A stretch of 64,000 nucleotides of DNA from Leptospira barantonii (GTDB lineage Bacteria; Spirochaetota; Leptospiria; Leptospirales; Leptospiraceae). Of this stretch, positions 48,324-64,000 are shown in pieces (the stretch's first letter is position 1; every line of letters begins with the position of its first letter). The translations under genes and the position numbers were made by a program. Under the pieces are notes generated by a model. That model saw only the letters and a program-made list of their open reading frames with translations. It searched no databases and was not told the DNA's origin. The DNA lies in contig NZ_NPDS01000011.1 of the NCBI RefSeq assembly GCF_002811925.1, positions 1 through 64,000 of the forward strand, read 5' to 3'.

Positions 48324-49358
48324 TTAGACGAAGATTACTTCTTCTTTATTACCGGAAAGAATCTCTCCGATCTCGTGAACCGATTCTCCGGTGGATTCCA
48401 AAAATTCTTTTGCGGAAGAAACGTTCTCTTCGGATACGATCACCATATAACCGATTCCCATGTTGAACGTGGCGAACATTTCCAACTCGTCGAGTTTATG
48501 ATCTTTTTTTAATCTTTCGAAAAAATATCCGGAAGGAATTCTATCCTTGAAAAATTTCGCCTGAGATCCTTTCGGAAGAACTCTCGGAACGTTTTCCTGA
48601 TAACCGCCTCCGGTGATGTGAACCATTCCTTTTACGGGAATCTTTTGCAAAAGTTTTAATATACTTTGAACGTAGATACGCGTAGGTTTGAGAGCGTATT
48701 CTTTTAAAAACTTAACCTGTTCCGGATCGGATGGAAGATGTTTTCCGTCTTTCAAAAGAAGTTTACGAATGAGTGAGAAACCGTTGCTGTGCGGACCGCT
48801 CGATTCCAATCCTAAAATTTTATCGCCCGGTTTGATCGTGGAACCGTCGATCATCAGATCCTTTTCCACCGCGCCGACTACAAAACCCGCGAGGTCGAAC
48901 TCGTCTTCCTTCATCGTTCCGGGATGTTCCGCGGTTTCTCCACCGAGTAAGGAAGCATTCGACAATTTGCATCCTTGTACGATTCCCGATACGATTTGAT
49001 CCATTTTTTCCGGATCTAATTTTCCGCAGGCGATATAATCCAAAAAGAAAAACGGTTCTCCGCCACAAACGAGAATGTCGTTCACACACATCGCGACCAA
49101 ATCGATCCCTACCGTATCGAACGTGTTTAACAATCTTGCGAGTTCTATCTTTGTTCCGACGCCGTCGGTTCCGGAAAGAAGAATGGGTTGGTTGAATTTT
49201 TTAAGAACGCTTACGTCGTAAGCTCCTGCAAAGCCGCCGAGACCGCCGAGAACTCTCGGTCCGTGCGTGGATTCTACGTTTCGTTTGATCTTTTGAACGA
49301 ACTCTCTTCCCTTTTCGGTGTCCACACCCGCGCTTTTGTATGTGATCTTTTCTTCCAT
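48324..49358 (-). CDS. purM: Phosphoribosylformylglycinamidine cyclo-ligase
   Basis: A 344-aa AIR synthetase from the ATG at 49358 (MEEKITYKSAGVDTEKG). The family blocks are all present: YKSAGVD at the start, LLSGTDGVGTKIELA, DLVAMCVNDILVCGGEPFFFLDYIACGKLDPE, LLGGETAEHPGTM, LGLESSGPHSNGFSLIRKL and VHITGGGYQENVPRVL. It makes aminoimidazole ribonucleotide in purine biosynthesis. Upstream is a terminator for the FecR gene, so purM has its own promoter in the 60-bp gap. The ClC gene follows after 10 bp. Confidence 0.96.
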   Translation of the reverse strand: MEEKITYKSAGVDTEKGREFVQKIKRNVESTHGPRVLGGLGGFAGAYDVSVLKKFNQPILLSGTDGVGTKIELARLLNTFDTVGIDLVAMCVNDILVCGGEPFFFLDYIACGKLDPEKMDQIVSGIVQGCKLSNASLLGGETAEHPGTMKEDEFDLAGFVVGAVEKDLMIDGSTIKPGDKILGLESSGPHSNGFSLIRKLLLKDGKHLPSDPEQVKFLKEYALKPTRIYVQSILKLLQKIPVKGMVHITGGGYQENVPRVLPKGSQAKFFKDRIPSGYFFERLKKDHKLDELEMFATFNMGIGYMVIVSEENVSSAKEFLESTGESVHEIGEILSGNKEEVIFV

Positions 49359-49414
49359 TCTCCGTTCCCGGTTCTTTTTTAGAATAGCTTGGAAAAGACA
49401 AAATCCCTGCACAC

Positions 49415-50075
<661 letters not shown>

Positions 50076-50113
50076 TCATTGCTCCGATGAATCCTCTATG
50101 GAGGAGTTTTCGT

Positions 50114-50119
50114 ATTATA
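50114..50119 (-). promoter_or_regulatory. -10 element of the FecR lipoprotein gene
   Basis: The minus strand has a perfect TATAAT at 50119-50114, preceded by CTATAG, about 40 bp upstream of the start codon at 50075. A GGAG ribosome-binding site lies between. The -35 element is weak. Confidence 0.5.
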
Positions 50120-50230
50120 CTATAGTTCGAAAAAAACGGATCGAATTTTTAGTATAAAGTTTGGAAATTTATTTCAAAAAAACTTTTTTCGTTTTTGGAA
50201 ATTTATTTCCAAAGAATCGGCTTTCAAAAA

Positions 50231-50845
50231 TTAGGAAAAAAATTTCTCGGATTCTGAGAAGTCGGATTCTCCCGATACGATCAGGAATTCCGCTCCGAGA
50301 GACGTGGTAAATTTTTTATGTTTGGATCCGGCTTCCGCTCTGTGAAAGTCTCCGGCCGACATCGTAGTTCCGGCGATCATCAAATCGCCGCTTACGAGAA
50401 AACAATCTTCCGCGCTTCCGTGCGGGTGCGCCGGAAACACCGCGCCGGGTTCCATTCGGATCATAAGAGTTACCGTGTTGCGGGAAGAATCTCGGTTGAG
50501 AATTTTATATTCCACACCTTCGAATGCGCTTTTCTTCCAGAGCGATTCCTCCGATTTGCGGACGAATAGAAAGTCCTCGTGCGATTTCGGCGCGTTCTTC
50601 GTTTTCGAATCGTTCCCGTGCAAGCCGGTCGTGCTCAAATCGGTCGGGTCTTGCAAAACCTTGGATAGAATTTGATTCCTCAGGGAAGAATGAGGTCGGA
50701 ACTCCTCCATCGAAGAAAGTCCGTAAAGATGAAACACGTCCTCTAAGTCCAACTCTGCCTTCGAAGAAGAAAAAACTTCTTTCGGAAAGACGAAATCCTC
50801 CCAGCTTTCCGCCGGTTCGATCGGGTCGGAATTCGGGTTCGTCAT
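50231..50845 (-). CDS. ChrR-like cupin anti-sigma factor
   Basis: A 204-aa protein. The C-terminal half is a cupin: LMIRMEPGAVFPAHPHGSAEDCFLVSGDLMIAG (His-x-His and Glu metal ligands) and AGDFHRAEAGSKHK. This matches the ChrR cupin-like anti-sigma family, which senses singlet oxygen or organic peroxides. The N-terminal part lacks the HxxxCxxC zinc site of classical ChrR, so sigma binding must differ. The gene lies on the same strand downstream of an ECF sigma gene, but 321 bp containing a dispersed repeat separate the two. Confidence 0.85.
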   Translation of the reverse strand: MTNPNSDPIEPAESWEDFVFPKEVFSSSKAELDLEDVFHLYGLSSMEEFRPHSSLRNQILSKVLQDPTDLSTTGLHGNDSKTKNAPKSHEDFLFVRKSEESLWKKSAFEGVEYKILNRDSSRNTVTLMIRMEPGAVFPAHPHGSAEDCFLVSGDLMIAGTTMSAGDFHRAEAGSKHKKFTTSLGAEFLIVSGESDFSESEKFFS

Positions 50846-50906
50846 AGTTTCGTTTTTCCAGTTCTACGATTCATTGTTTCAACGTTTCCTTTCGATCGGT
50901 TCCGAT

Positions 50907-51160
50907 GTAGGAACTCCCACTTGATTTTATTCCGGAAAATTCCGATCGGATCGATTTTTTTTACACCGGCGTCCGGTTTTGTAGGAATTCCTACAATTTT
51001 TAGAAATATTTTTCTTCTTGTTCGAATTCAATTTTTCTGATATCGGAGATTTTGCGGTGATTCCTTTCCCGCCACCTCACCATAAACTCAGCGCGTTGCT
51101 CCCTATGGGTTGCATCGCAGTGTGGGGGCGCGATTTCACTAAAAATGTGGGAACTCATAC
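50907..51160. repeat. Dispersed palindrome-bounded intergenic repeat, copy 3 (diverged)
   Basis: Three 14-nt boundary-type palindromes occur: GTAGGAACTCCCAC (50907-50920), GTAGGAATTCCTAC (50981-50994) and GTGGGAACTCATAC (51147-51160). Between the last two is TTTTTCTGATAT, as in the other copies, but the central GC block is diverged (CCGCCACCTCACC, then GTGTGGGGGCGCG). The element begins 7 bp after the ECF sigma stop and ends 62 bp before the ChrR start, filling the gap of a probable sigma/anti-sigma operon. Confidence 0.8.
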
Positions 51161-51166
51161 AAAAAT

Positions 51167-51727
51167 TCACGACCAATCCTTCAAGGACGCCCTAAGTTCC
51201 ATCAGCCCCGACCGAATTCTCGATTTGACCGTTCCCAAAGGAAGATCGTATTTCTTAGCGATCTCGCTTTGACTGAGACCGCTCCAATATGCCTCTTCCA
51301 AAAGAATGGAAATCTCCGGCGCCAAACCGGCGATCGCTTCTTTGACCTTATCTCTGAGGCTCGAGTCCATCACGTTTTGAAAAACGGAATCCTGGATCAC
51401 CTTCGGATTCTCCGCAAAACTTTCCTGAAATTCAAAACTTTGTCTTCGCGTTCTATGATCCACCGATCGGATTTTGGAAAGCGCCGCGTTACGCGCAATC
51501 GTAGTCATCCAGGTTAAGGGAGACGATTTGGAAGAATCAAACTGTTCGGCTTTCGTCCAGAGAATCGAGAACACTTCCTGAAGAATCTCTTCGGCCTCTT
51601 CACGATTCATTAGAATTTTATAAACTACCGAATAGAGCATCGATCCGTATAAATCGTAGAATTTTTCCAGAGAACGTTGTTCTTTACGAACGATCTCCGC
51701 TATGAGACGTTCCGCCTCTGAGGACAT
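51167..51727 (-). CDS. ECF sigma factor (RpoE/SigK-like)
   Basis: A 186-aa ECF sigma factor. Region 2: LYGSMLYSVVYKILMNREEAEEILQEVFSILWTKAEQFDSSKSSPLTWMTTIARNAALSKIRS. Region 4: ISILLEEAYWSGLSQSEIAKKYDLPLGTVKSRIRSGLMELR, with a helix-turn-helix. It belongs to the RpoE/SigK group that is typically controlled by ChrR/RskA-type anti-sigma factors. It starts one base after the murI stop, so it is co-transcribed with murI, the aminotransferase and htrA. The ChrR-like gene follows after the repeat. Confidence 0.95.
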   Translation of the reverse strand: MSSEAERLIAEIVRKEQRSLEKFYDLYGSMLYSVVYKILMNREEAEEILQEVFSILWTKAEQFDSSKSSPLTWMTTIARNAALSKIRSVDHRTRRQSFEFQESFAENPKVIQDSVFQNVMDSSLRDKVKEAIAGLAPEISILLEEAYWSGLSQSEIAKKYDLPLGTVKSRIRSGLMELRASLKDWS

Positions 51728-51728
51728 A

Positions 51729-52530
51729 TTAGACCTTGCTCGGAGATTCTAAAAGATCGGCCGCCAATCGAATGTGAGAGTCGTCGTCGCTGTTTAAGAT
51801 CAATCTATAATGAGGGCCTCTCCCGGAATCGGATCGTGGTCCTTCGGGGATCGAGTTCGTATCGGCGGTTGCATTTGAAGCCGCGTCCGCATTCGCTTCC
51901 AGGGAATTCAAAAGATGTTTTACGGTTCCGAAATTTCCGTCGTAGAGTTTGACCTCCGGAAAGTTCTTTAGAATAATCTGTTTTAGAAAAACGTAATGGG
52001 TACACCCGAGAACGAGAATCTCCACCTTCTTTTCGCGAAGATCCGAAAGAATCGGAAGAAGATACTTTTCGGCCTCGGCAAATTCTCCCCTATCCACAAA
52101 ACCGGCGAGACCGGGACAGGATACGGGAACGATCAATTCTTCCGCACCGAGTTCCGTCTTTAACTTCTGAAGTTTTTCCTCTCTTTGAGTGACAGGCGTT
52201 GCGAGTAACGCGACTTTTTTTCCGGGGTTCTGGAGAATCGCCGGTTTGATCGCGGGCTCCATTCCGAAAATAGGAATCTTAAATTCTTTTCGGAGGGTTT
52301 CCGCCGCGGCCGAGGTCGCGGTGTTACACGCGAGAAGAATCGCGTCCACATTCTCCGCTTGCAAATAATTGCATACGTTTCGAACGAGTTCCAGAACGAC
52401 GGAGGCTTGTTTTTCCCCGTAAGGACTGTTCTTTAGATCTCCGTAATATACGATTTCCATTTCCGAATCGTATTTCAGGAGTTCCTTAAGAACGGACAAG
52501 CCGCCCATTCCGGAATCCATCAGTCCGATT

Positions 52531-52553
<23 letters not shown>
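51729..52553 (-). CDS. murI: Glutamate racemase
   Basis: A 274-aa racemase supplying D-glutamate for peptidoglycan. Both catalytic cysteines are in family context: VDAILLACNTATSAAAE and ILVLGCTHYVFLK. The N-terminal IGLMDSGMGGLSVLKELL and YYGDLKNSPYGEK are also typical. A short insertion rich in Ala/Asn (EANADAASNATADTNSIPEG) near residue 230 is unusual for the family and may be a disordered loop. It overlaps the aminotransferase gene by 23 bp and abuts the ECF sigma gene. Confidence 0.95.
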
Positions 52554-53835
<1,282 letters not shown>

Positions 53836-53868
53836 CCCGTCTTTCTTTCCTCTAAAATTCTAAAACCG

Positions 53869-54975
53869 CTATTTTTGAATCAACTTCACCGGAAGTTCGA
53901 GCATCGTTTTCTCCCGGTAGATACGGAGCTTGATCTTGCCCCCAAGTCCCACTATTCCAACCTGTTCACGCAGATCATTAATATTTTTGATCGGGGCTCC
54001 GTTCGCCTCGAGAATAAAATCATAACGTTTGATTCCTCCGAGTTCCGCCGAAGACTGAGGATCCATATCGTAAACGAGAACCCCCGTCCAAGAATCGGGA
54101 ATGCCCAATGCGATTCTATGATCGGGAAGCGGAACCGTAGCCATCACGCCGAGAATCGCCGGACGAATATGTCTGCCTTGATTAGACTCGATCATTCGGA
54201 TAATCTTCAAAGCATAATTGCTCGGAATCGCAAAACCGATGCCGGAGTTACGACCAGTTTCGCTTCGGATCAAACGGTTGATCCCGATCACTTCTCCGTA
54301 GATGTTTAAGAGCGGACCTCCGCTACTTCCCGGGTTGATCATGCTGTCCGTTTGGATATGAGTCTGACCGGTTTCGTCCAGATCCTCCCTGTATTTCGCT
54401 GAGACCACGCCGACGCTGAAGGAACGTTCGAGACCGAAGGGAGAACCGATCGCGATCGCCCAATCTCCCACTTCGATCCGGTCCGAATCTCCGAAAACGA
54501 TGGGACGCAAACCGGAACCTTCTCGGATTTTTAAAAGAGCGATGTCCGCGCGTTCGTGGCTTCCCACGTATTTCGCGGAATGAACGCTACCGTTCGAGGT
54601 GATGACTTCGATACTTTCCGCACCTTCGATGACGTGGTAGTTGGTAACTATATAACCTTTTTCATGAACGAAAAAACCGCTTCCGAAGGAAGCCAGTCTT
54701 TCGTTTCTGAAATCGAAGTAGTGATACGGGCTTGTGATCGATTCGCTTTTTTTCGTGCGAATGGAAACGACCGAATCCTTAACGAGATGATAGACGTTGC
54801 GAAAGGAATTCTGGATTTCGATCGCCGACTTTTGTTCGCCCGGATTGATCGGTCTTTTGCCGGAGAAAAGAGAAGACAACGAACATTCCTTGGGAAAAAT
54901 CAGGATCAAAATGAGAGCGACCAAAAGAATTCCGTTGAAGACGACAACCTTAGGAAGTGAACGTATAAATTCCAT
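53869..54975 (-). CDS. Membrane-anchored trypsin-like protease with PDZ domain (HtrA/DegQ/DegS type)
   Basis: A 368-aa protein from the ATG at 54975 (MEFIRSLPKVVV). A single N-terminal membrane helix (VVVFNGILLVALILILIF) places the protease in the periplasm, like DegS. The serine protease domain has the triad in order: His in IVTNYHVIEGAE, Asp in HERADIALLKI, Ser in SMINPGSSGGPLLN. One PDZ domain follows (GVLVYDMDPQSSAELGGIKRYDFILEANGAPIKNINDLREQV). It leads an operon with the aminotransferase, murI and an ECF sigma factor, so envelope stress sensing is a reasonable inference. Confidence 0.95.
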   Translation of the reverse strand: MEFIRSLPKVVVFNGILLVALILILIFPKECSLSSLFSGKRPINPGEQKSAIEIQNSFRNVYHLVKDSVVSIRTKKSESITSPYHYFDFRNERLASFGSGFFVHEKGYIVTNYHVIEGAESIEVITSNGSVHSAKYVGSHERADIALLKIREGSGLRPIVFGDSDRIEVGDWAIAIGSPFGLERSFSVGVVSAKYREDLDETGQTHIQTDSMINPGSSGGPLLNIYGEVIGINRLIRSETGRNSGIGFAIPSNYALKIIRMIESNQGRHIRPAILGVMATVPLPDHRIALGIPDSWTGVLVYDMDPQSSAELGGIKRYDFILEANGAPIKNINDLREQVGIVGLGGKIKLRIYREKTMLELPVKLIQK

Positions 54976-55039
54976 AATAGAACCTAAATTCGATTCTCCT
55001 TGTTCGAAGAACAAGTGTAAATCGAAAACCGCACATCGA

Positions 55040-56077
55040 TTGGGAAGAATCGCAATTCTCCTTTTTTTATGTTTCACTCTTGAGAACTGCGTGGGTTATC
55101 TCTGGCACTTGGGAACGGGACAACTCGACATTTTGCTAAAACGAAAATCGATCGAAACGATCCTGCAAGATCCGTCCGCAAAGGAAGAATTAAAAACAAA
55201 ACTCAGAGAAGTGGAATCCTTTCGGGAATACGGAATCAAGGAACTTTCACTCGCTCCAGCCGCCGGATTCAAGTCCTTCGTTCAACTCGACCGGGAAGAA
55301 TTGGGTTGGCACGTATCCGCTTGTTATCCTCTCAAGTTGGAATCTTATACTTGGTGGTTTCCGATCGCCGGAACGGTTCCTTACAAAGGATTTTTCGATT
55401 TGGAAAAAACGAAAAAGGAAGAGCAAGAACTCAAAGAGAAAGGATTCGACACAAGAATCAGAATCACCGCCGGTTATTCCACGCTCGGCTGGTTCGAAGA
55501 TCCGATTTTCTCTTCACAATTGGACGATACAAAACCTCACGAGATCGCCTCACTCGTGTTTCACGAGATGGCGCACGCAACCGTATATTTTCCGGGAGAT
55601 TCTCTCTTTAACGAGAGTTATGCGAGTTTCGTCGAAGAGGAAGGAGCGTTTCATTATCTGGAATCGGTGGAAGGAAAAGAAAGTCCGATTAAAAAAGAGA
55701 TTCTTTTGAAAAAGGAAGAATCTAAAAAACTCAAAGTTTTACTCGTGGAAACCGCGGGTAAACTTAGAAAGTTATACGAAGGTTCAGGTAGCGATTCCGA
55801 AAAACTCGAAGGCAAAAAAAGAATCTTGGAAGAATTTAAAAACTCACTTCTTTCCGCTAAGAGAGAATTCAAAACGATCCACTTGGACAAACTCGCTACG
55901 AGAAACTGGAACAACGAAGACTTCGTAGGTTATCTTCGCTATCATTCCGGAACCGATTTTTTTCACCGCGAGTTTACAAAAGCGGATCGAAACTTTGCGA
56001 AGTTTCACGAAAGAATGCGAACGCTTGTGGATCTTTCCAACGAGGAAAGAAAGAAGTTGCTCGAAGCCGCGCGTTGA
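55040..56077 (+). CDS. Predicted aminopeptidase lipoprotein (COG4324-like)
   Basis: About 345 aa. The open frame runs back to 54797 but only antisense to htrA. A TTG at 55040 starts a short lipoprotein signal, MGRIAILLFLCFTLENC, with lipobox Cys17, so I take that start. The body matches predicted aminopeptidases of the COG4324 type: SVCYPLKLESYTWW-like PIAGTVPYKGFFDL, RITAGYSTLGWFEDPIFSSQLDD, and the zinc motif SLVFHEMAHATVYFPGDSLFNESYASFVEEEG (HExxH plus downstream Glu). It would act at the outer envelope. It is divergent from htrA, with 64 bp between the starts, so they may share regulation. Confidence 0.85.
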   Translation: MGRIAILLFLCFTLENCVGYLWHLGTGQLDILLKRKSIETILQDPSAKEELKTKLREVESFREYGIKELSLAPAAGFKSFVQLDREELGWHVSACYPLKLESYTWWFPIAGTVPYKGFFDLEKTKKEEQELKEKGFDTRIRITAGYSTLGWFEDPIFSSQLDDTKPHEIASLVFHEMAHATVYFPGDSLFNESYASFVEEEGAFHYLESVEGKESPIKKEILLKKEESKKLKVLLVETAGKLRKLYEGSGSDSEKLEGKKRILEEFKNSLLSAKREFKTIHLDKLATRNWNNEDFVGYLRYHSGTDFFHREFTKADRNFAKFHERMRTLVDLSNEERKKLLEAAR

Positions 56078-56118
56078 AGAAGGAAGCATGCGGTGATCAA
56101 AGAAGTTTACGGAGATTT

Positions 56119-56332
56119 GTAGGAACTACTACGGTTGGTTCGCGGAAGTTTTAAGATATAATATTTATTAGAAATTTTGAATGTTCCGACAGGATTGGCC
56201 AATTTGTGTGGACAAGTTTATGATTTTCTGATATAGGAAAATTTCCCGAAGTTTTCCCACAAGGCCCGCCTCCACCGCCCAATTCAGGGTGGGGGCGCCT
56301 TTGTATTCCTACAAAATTGTCGGAACTACGAC
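56119..56332. repeat. Dispersed palindrome-bounded intergenic repeat, copy 4
   Basis: Bounded by GTAGGAACTACTAC (56119-56132) and GTCGGAACTACGAC (56319-56332), 214 bp. A remnant boundary (TTCCGAC at 56184-56190) marks the normal unit length inside. It shares TTTTCTGATATAGG, TTCCCACAAGGCCC and the core CCCAATTCAGGGTGGGGGCG with copies 1 and 2. It lies between two genes on the plus strand. The remaining sequence up to 56462 holds no gene and a putative promoter for the ankyrin gene. Confidence 0.9.
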
Positions 56333-56462
56333 TGGTTCGTCGCGACTAAACGATCGCTTAACGTAAGCAATTCTTATAAAATGACAGTCGTTTCAAGCAC
56401 GGATTGCCTGTTAAAAAAGTAAAAATCTGTCCTTCACACATCGGGAATCGATATAAAAAAAT

Positions 56463-57485
56463 ATGAATGTTTTGCTAAAACTCGTATTCATTTTCGCCGC
56501 GAGCGTTTCCTGGAATTGTTTCTCTGTGTGGACGTTGTACGAAAACGTGAATAAACCCATTCGAATCCGAGAGAAAAATTTCCAGAACGATTATGGCCGT
56601 CAAAATCATCCGGATTACGAAACCTCTCCTAAATTTATCTACGGCGGAGTACGATCTTGGCTCGATCCTCATTTTTCAGCGGAATCAGCGATTCTACTGA
56701 TAGCTGCAATCATTGACTTTCCTCTTTGTTTGGTTATGGATACCATTCTTCTCCCGATTTCGGCTCCTCTCGCCGTAAACTATAATTGGAAAAAATCGTC
56801 GAGCGCTCTCAAAGCAAGTCCTCTGATAGTAAAAATCAAACGGAACGATACAACAAACGCCAGAAAGTTAATTCAGGAAGGTGCGGACGTCAATTTTAAT
56901 TACTATGGCAGATCGCCTTTGGGCTACGCGATCGAAAAAGGAAACATAGAAATCGTCCAACTACTTTTAGAAAAAGGAGCCGATGCGAACTCCGAATTCG
57001 ATCAGGAACCTATGCTCATACATGCCCAGCGTGTTGGAGGAATTCCGGACCCGGATATACGTTTAAAAATCATTCGACTCTTAGTGGAAAAAGGAAAGGC
57101 AAATCTTGAAATTTCCTCTTCATCAGGCGGAAACAATAGACCTCTCCACGAAGCGGTCGACCTTTTCGGTTCAAAATATAAATATGAATATGCAAAATAC
57201 TTTATAGAGAACGGCGCCGATGTGAACGCCAAAGACGACGACGGTCAAACCCCCTTACATTTGGCGACCTATTTCGCGGAAGATAAAAAGGAAATCTTGA
57301 AGTTACTTTTAAAACACGGCGCAAAAATTAATTCTAAGAACAATCAGGGGCAAACGCCGTTACACATTGCAGCCCGAGGTTGGAACCGCCGCTGGTTGGT
57401 AGAATATTTTCTCAGCCAAGGCGCGAATCCGAATATAAAAGACAAATCGGGGAAAACTCCGTTCGAATACAAAACGGCCGATTGA
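56463..57485 (+). CDS. YceK-like lipoprotein fused to ankyrin repeats
   Basis: A 340-aa envelope protein. The N-terminus has a signal-like helix ending SWNC (Cys19, a weak lipobox). Residues about 60-115 resemble the YceK/YidQ family (GGVRSWLD, then LLIAAIIDFPLCLVMDTILLPIS). From residue 115 onward there are about five ankyrin repeats, for example GRSPLGYAIEKGNIEIVQLLLEKGADAN and GQTPLHLATYFAEDKKEILKLLLKHGAKIN. Ankyrin arrays bind proteins, so this could be a periplasmic or outer-membrane scaffold. The fusion of these two domains is unusual. Confidence 0.85.
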   Translation: MNVLLKLVFIFAASVSWNCFSVWTLYENVNKPIRIREKNFQNDYGRQNHPDYETSPKFIYGGVRSWLDPHFSAESAILLIAAIIDFPLCLVMDTILLPISAPLAVNYNWKKSSSALKASPLIVKIKRNDTTNARKLIQEGADVNFNYYGRSPLGYAIEKGNIEIVQLLLEKGADANSEFDQEPMLIHAQRVGGIPDPDIRLKIIRLLVEKGKANLEISSSSGGNNRPLHEAVDLFGSKYKYEYAKYFIENGADVNAKDDDGQTPLHLATYFAEDKKEILKLLLKHGAKINSKNNQGQTPLHIAARGWNRRWLVEYFLSQGANPNIKDKSGKTPFEYKTAD

Positions 57486-57596
57486 AACCGAACGTCGGAA
57501 CGAATTTCAAAAGAAGATTCTTGAAATCGTCAACGTAGCCGCCCAAGTTCGGCGGCACAAGTTTATCAACGACCGACTTCGTATCAAAATTACACT

Positions 57597-64000
<6,404 letters not shown>

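Noticed and set aside
54797..55039. N-terminal extension of the aminopeptidase frame
   Set aside because: It overlaps htrA on the other strand and would bury the lipoprotein signal peptide; the TTG at 55040 explains the sequence better.

Overview
This window looks like a chromosomal segment of a spirochaete of the genus Leptospira, probably from the pathogenic clade and with a moderately high GC content for that group. The evidence is a spirochaete-style lipoprotein repertoire with relaxed lipoboxes, a DUF1554 lipoprotein, a DUF3332 lipoprotein, many multi-PAS, chemoreceptor and cyclase signalling proteins, and a class A RNase P RNA. The species cannot be fixed from the sequence. No insertion sequence, prophage, CRISPR array, tRNA or rRNA was seen.

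Layout. 0.3-3 kb: an outer-membrane-type protein, a patatin-like phospholipase and a small membrane protein. 3-6.8 kb: a TetR regulator divergent from an amidohydrolase/M20 peptidase operon, with two matching inverted-repeat operators between them. 6.8-13.6 kb: a 6-TM chemoreceptor, a sigma-like protein, a universal stress protein behind a perfect FNR-type box, a peroxiredoxin-like protein divergent from TerC, a C69 peptidase and a thioesterase. 13.6-14.6 kb: rnpB divergent from a small exported TPR protein that has a consensus sigma-54 promoter. 14.8-20.7 kb: a ribosome hibernation factor, a TPR protein, an ECF sigma/anti-sigma pair, a PilZ protein, an MBOAT acyltransferase, and DUF3332 and DUF192 proteins. 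20.7-28.5 kb: enoyl-CoA hydratase with a SpoIIE phosphatase, an HExxH lipoprotein, and an outer-membrane protein/Cache chemoreceptor operon. 29-38 kb: a signalling island with a very large PAS kinase, two response regulators (one with degenerate GGDEF plus EAL) and an unusual cyclase. 37.8-49.4 kb: DUF898 with M48 protease, hisC, the mutL-DedA-Cys protein-rarA group, a DUF1554 lipoprotein, and purM with a ClC channel. 49.5-56 kb: a FecR lipoprotein and an apparent HtrA/aminotransferase/MurI/ECF sigma/ChrR operon, divergent from a lipoprotein aminopeptidase. 56.4-64 kb: a YceK-ankyrin fusion and a giant TPR protein with a degenerate CHAT end, cut by the right edge.

The most unusual gene is the cyclase at 36147-37757. 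It joins an adrenodoxin-type [2Fe-2S] ferredoxin domain, an apparently intact class III nucleotidyl cyclase and a C-terminal domain that reads as a class I (ascorbate/cytochrome c type) haem peroxidase in which the proximal histidine has become arginine. This suggests a redox- or peroxide-linked cAMP sensor. The second unusual thread is a dispersed intergenic element of about 160-250 bp. It has four copies here, each bounded by 14-nt palindromes of the form GTNGGAANTNCNAC. One copy lies between an ECF sigma gene and its presumed ChrR anti-sigma gene, and a solitary palindrome lies in the mutL leader.
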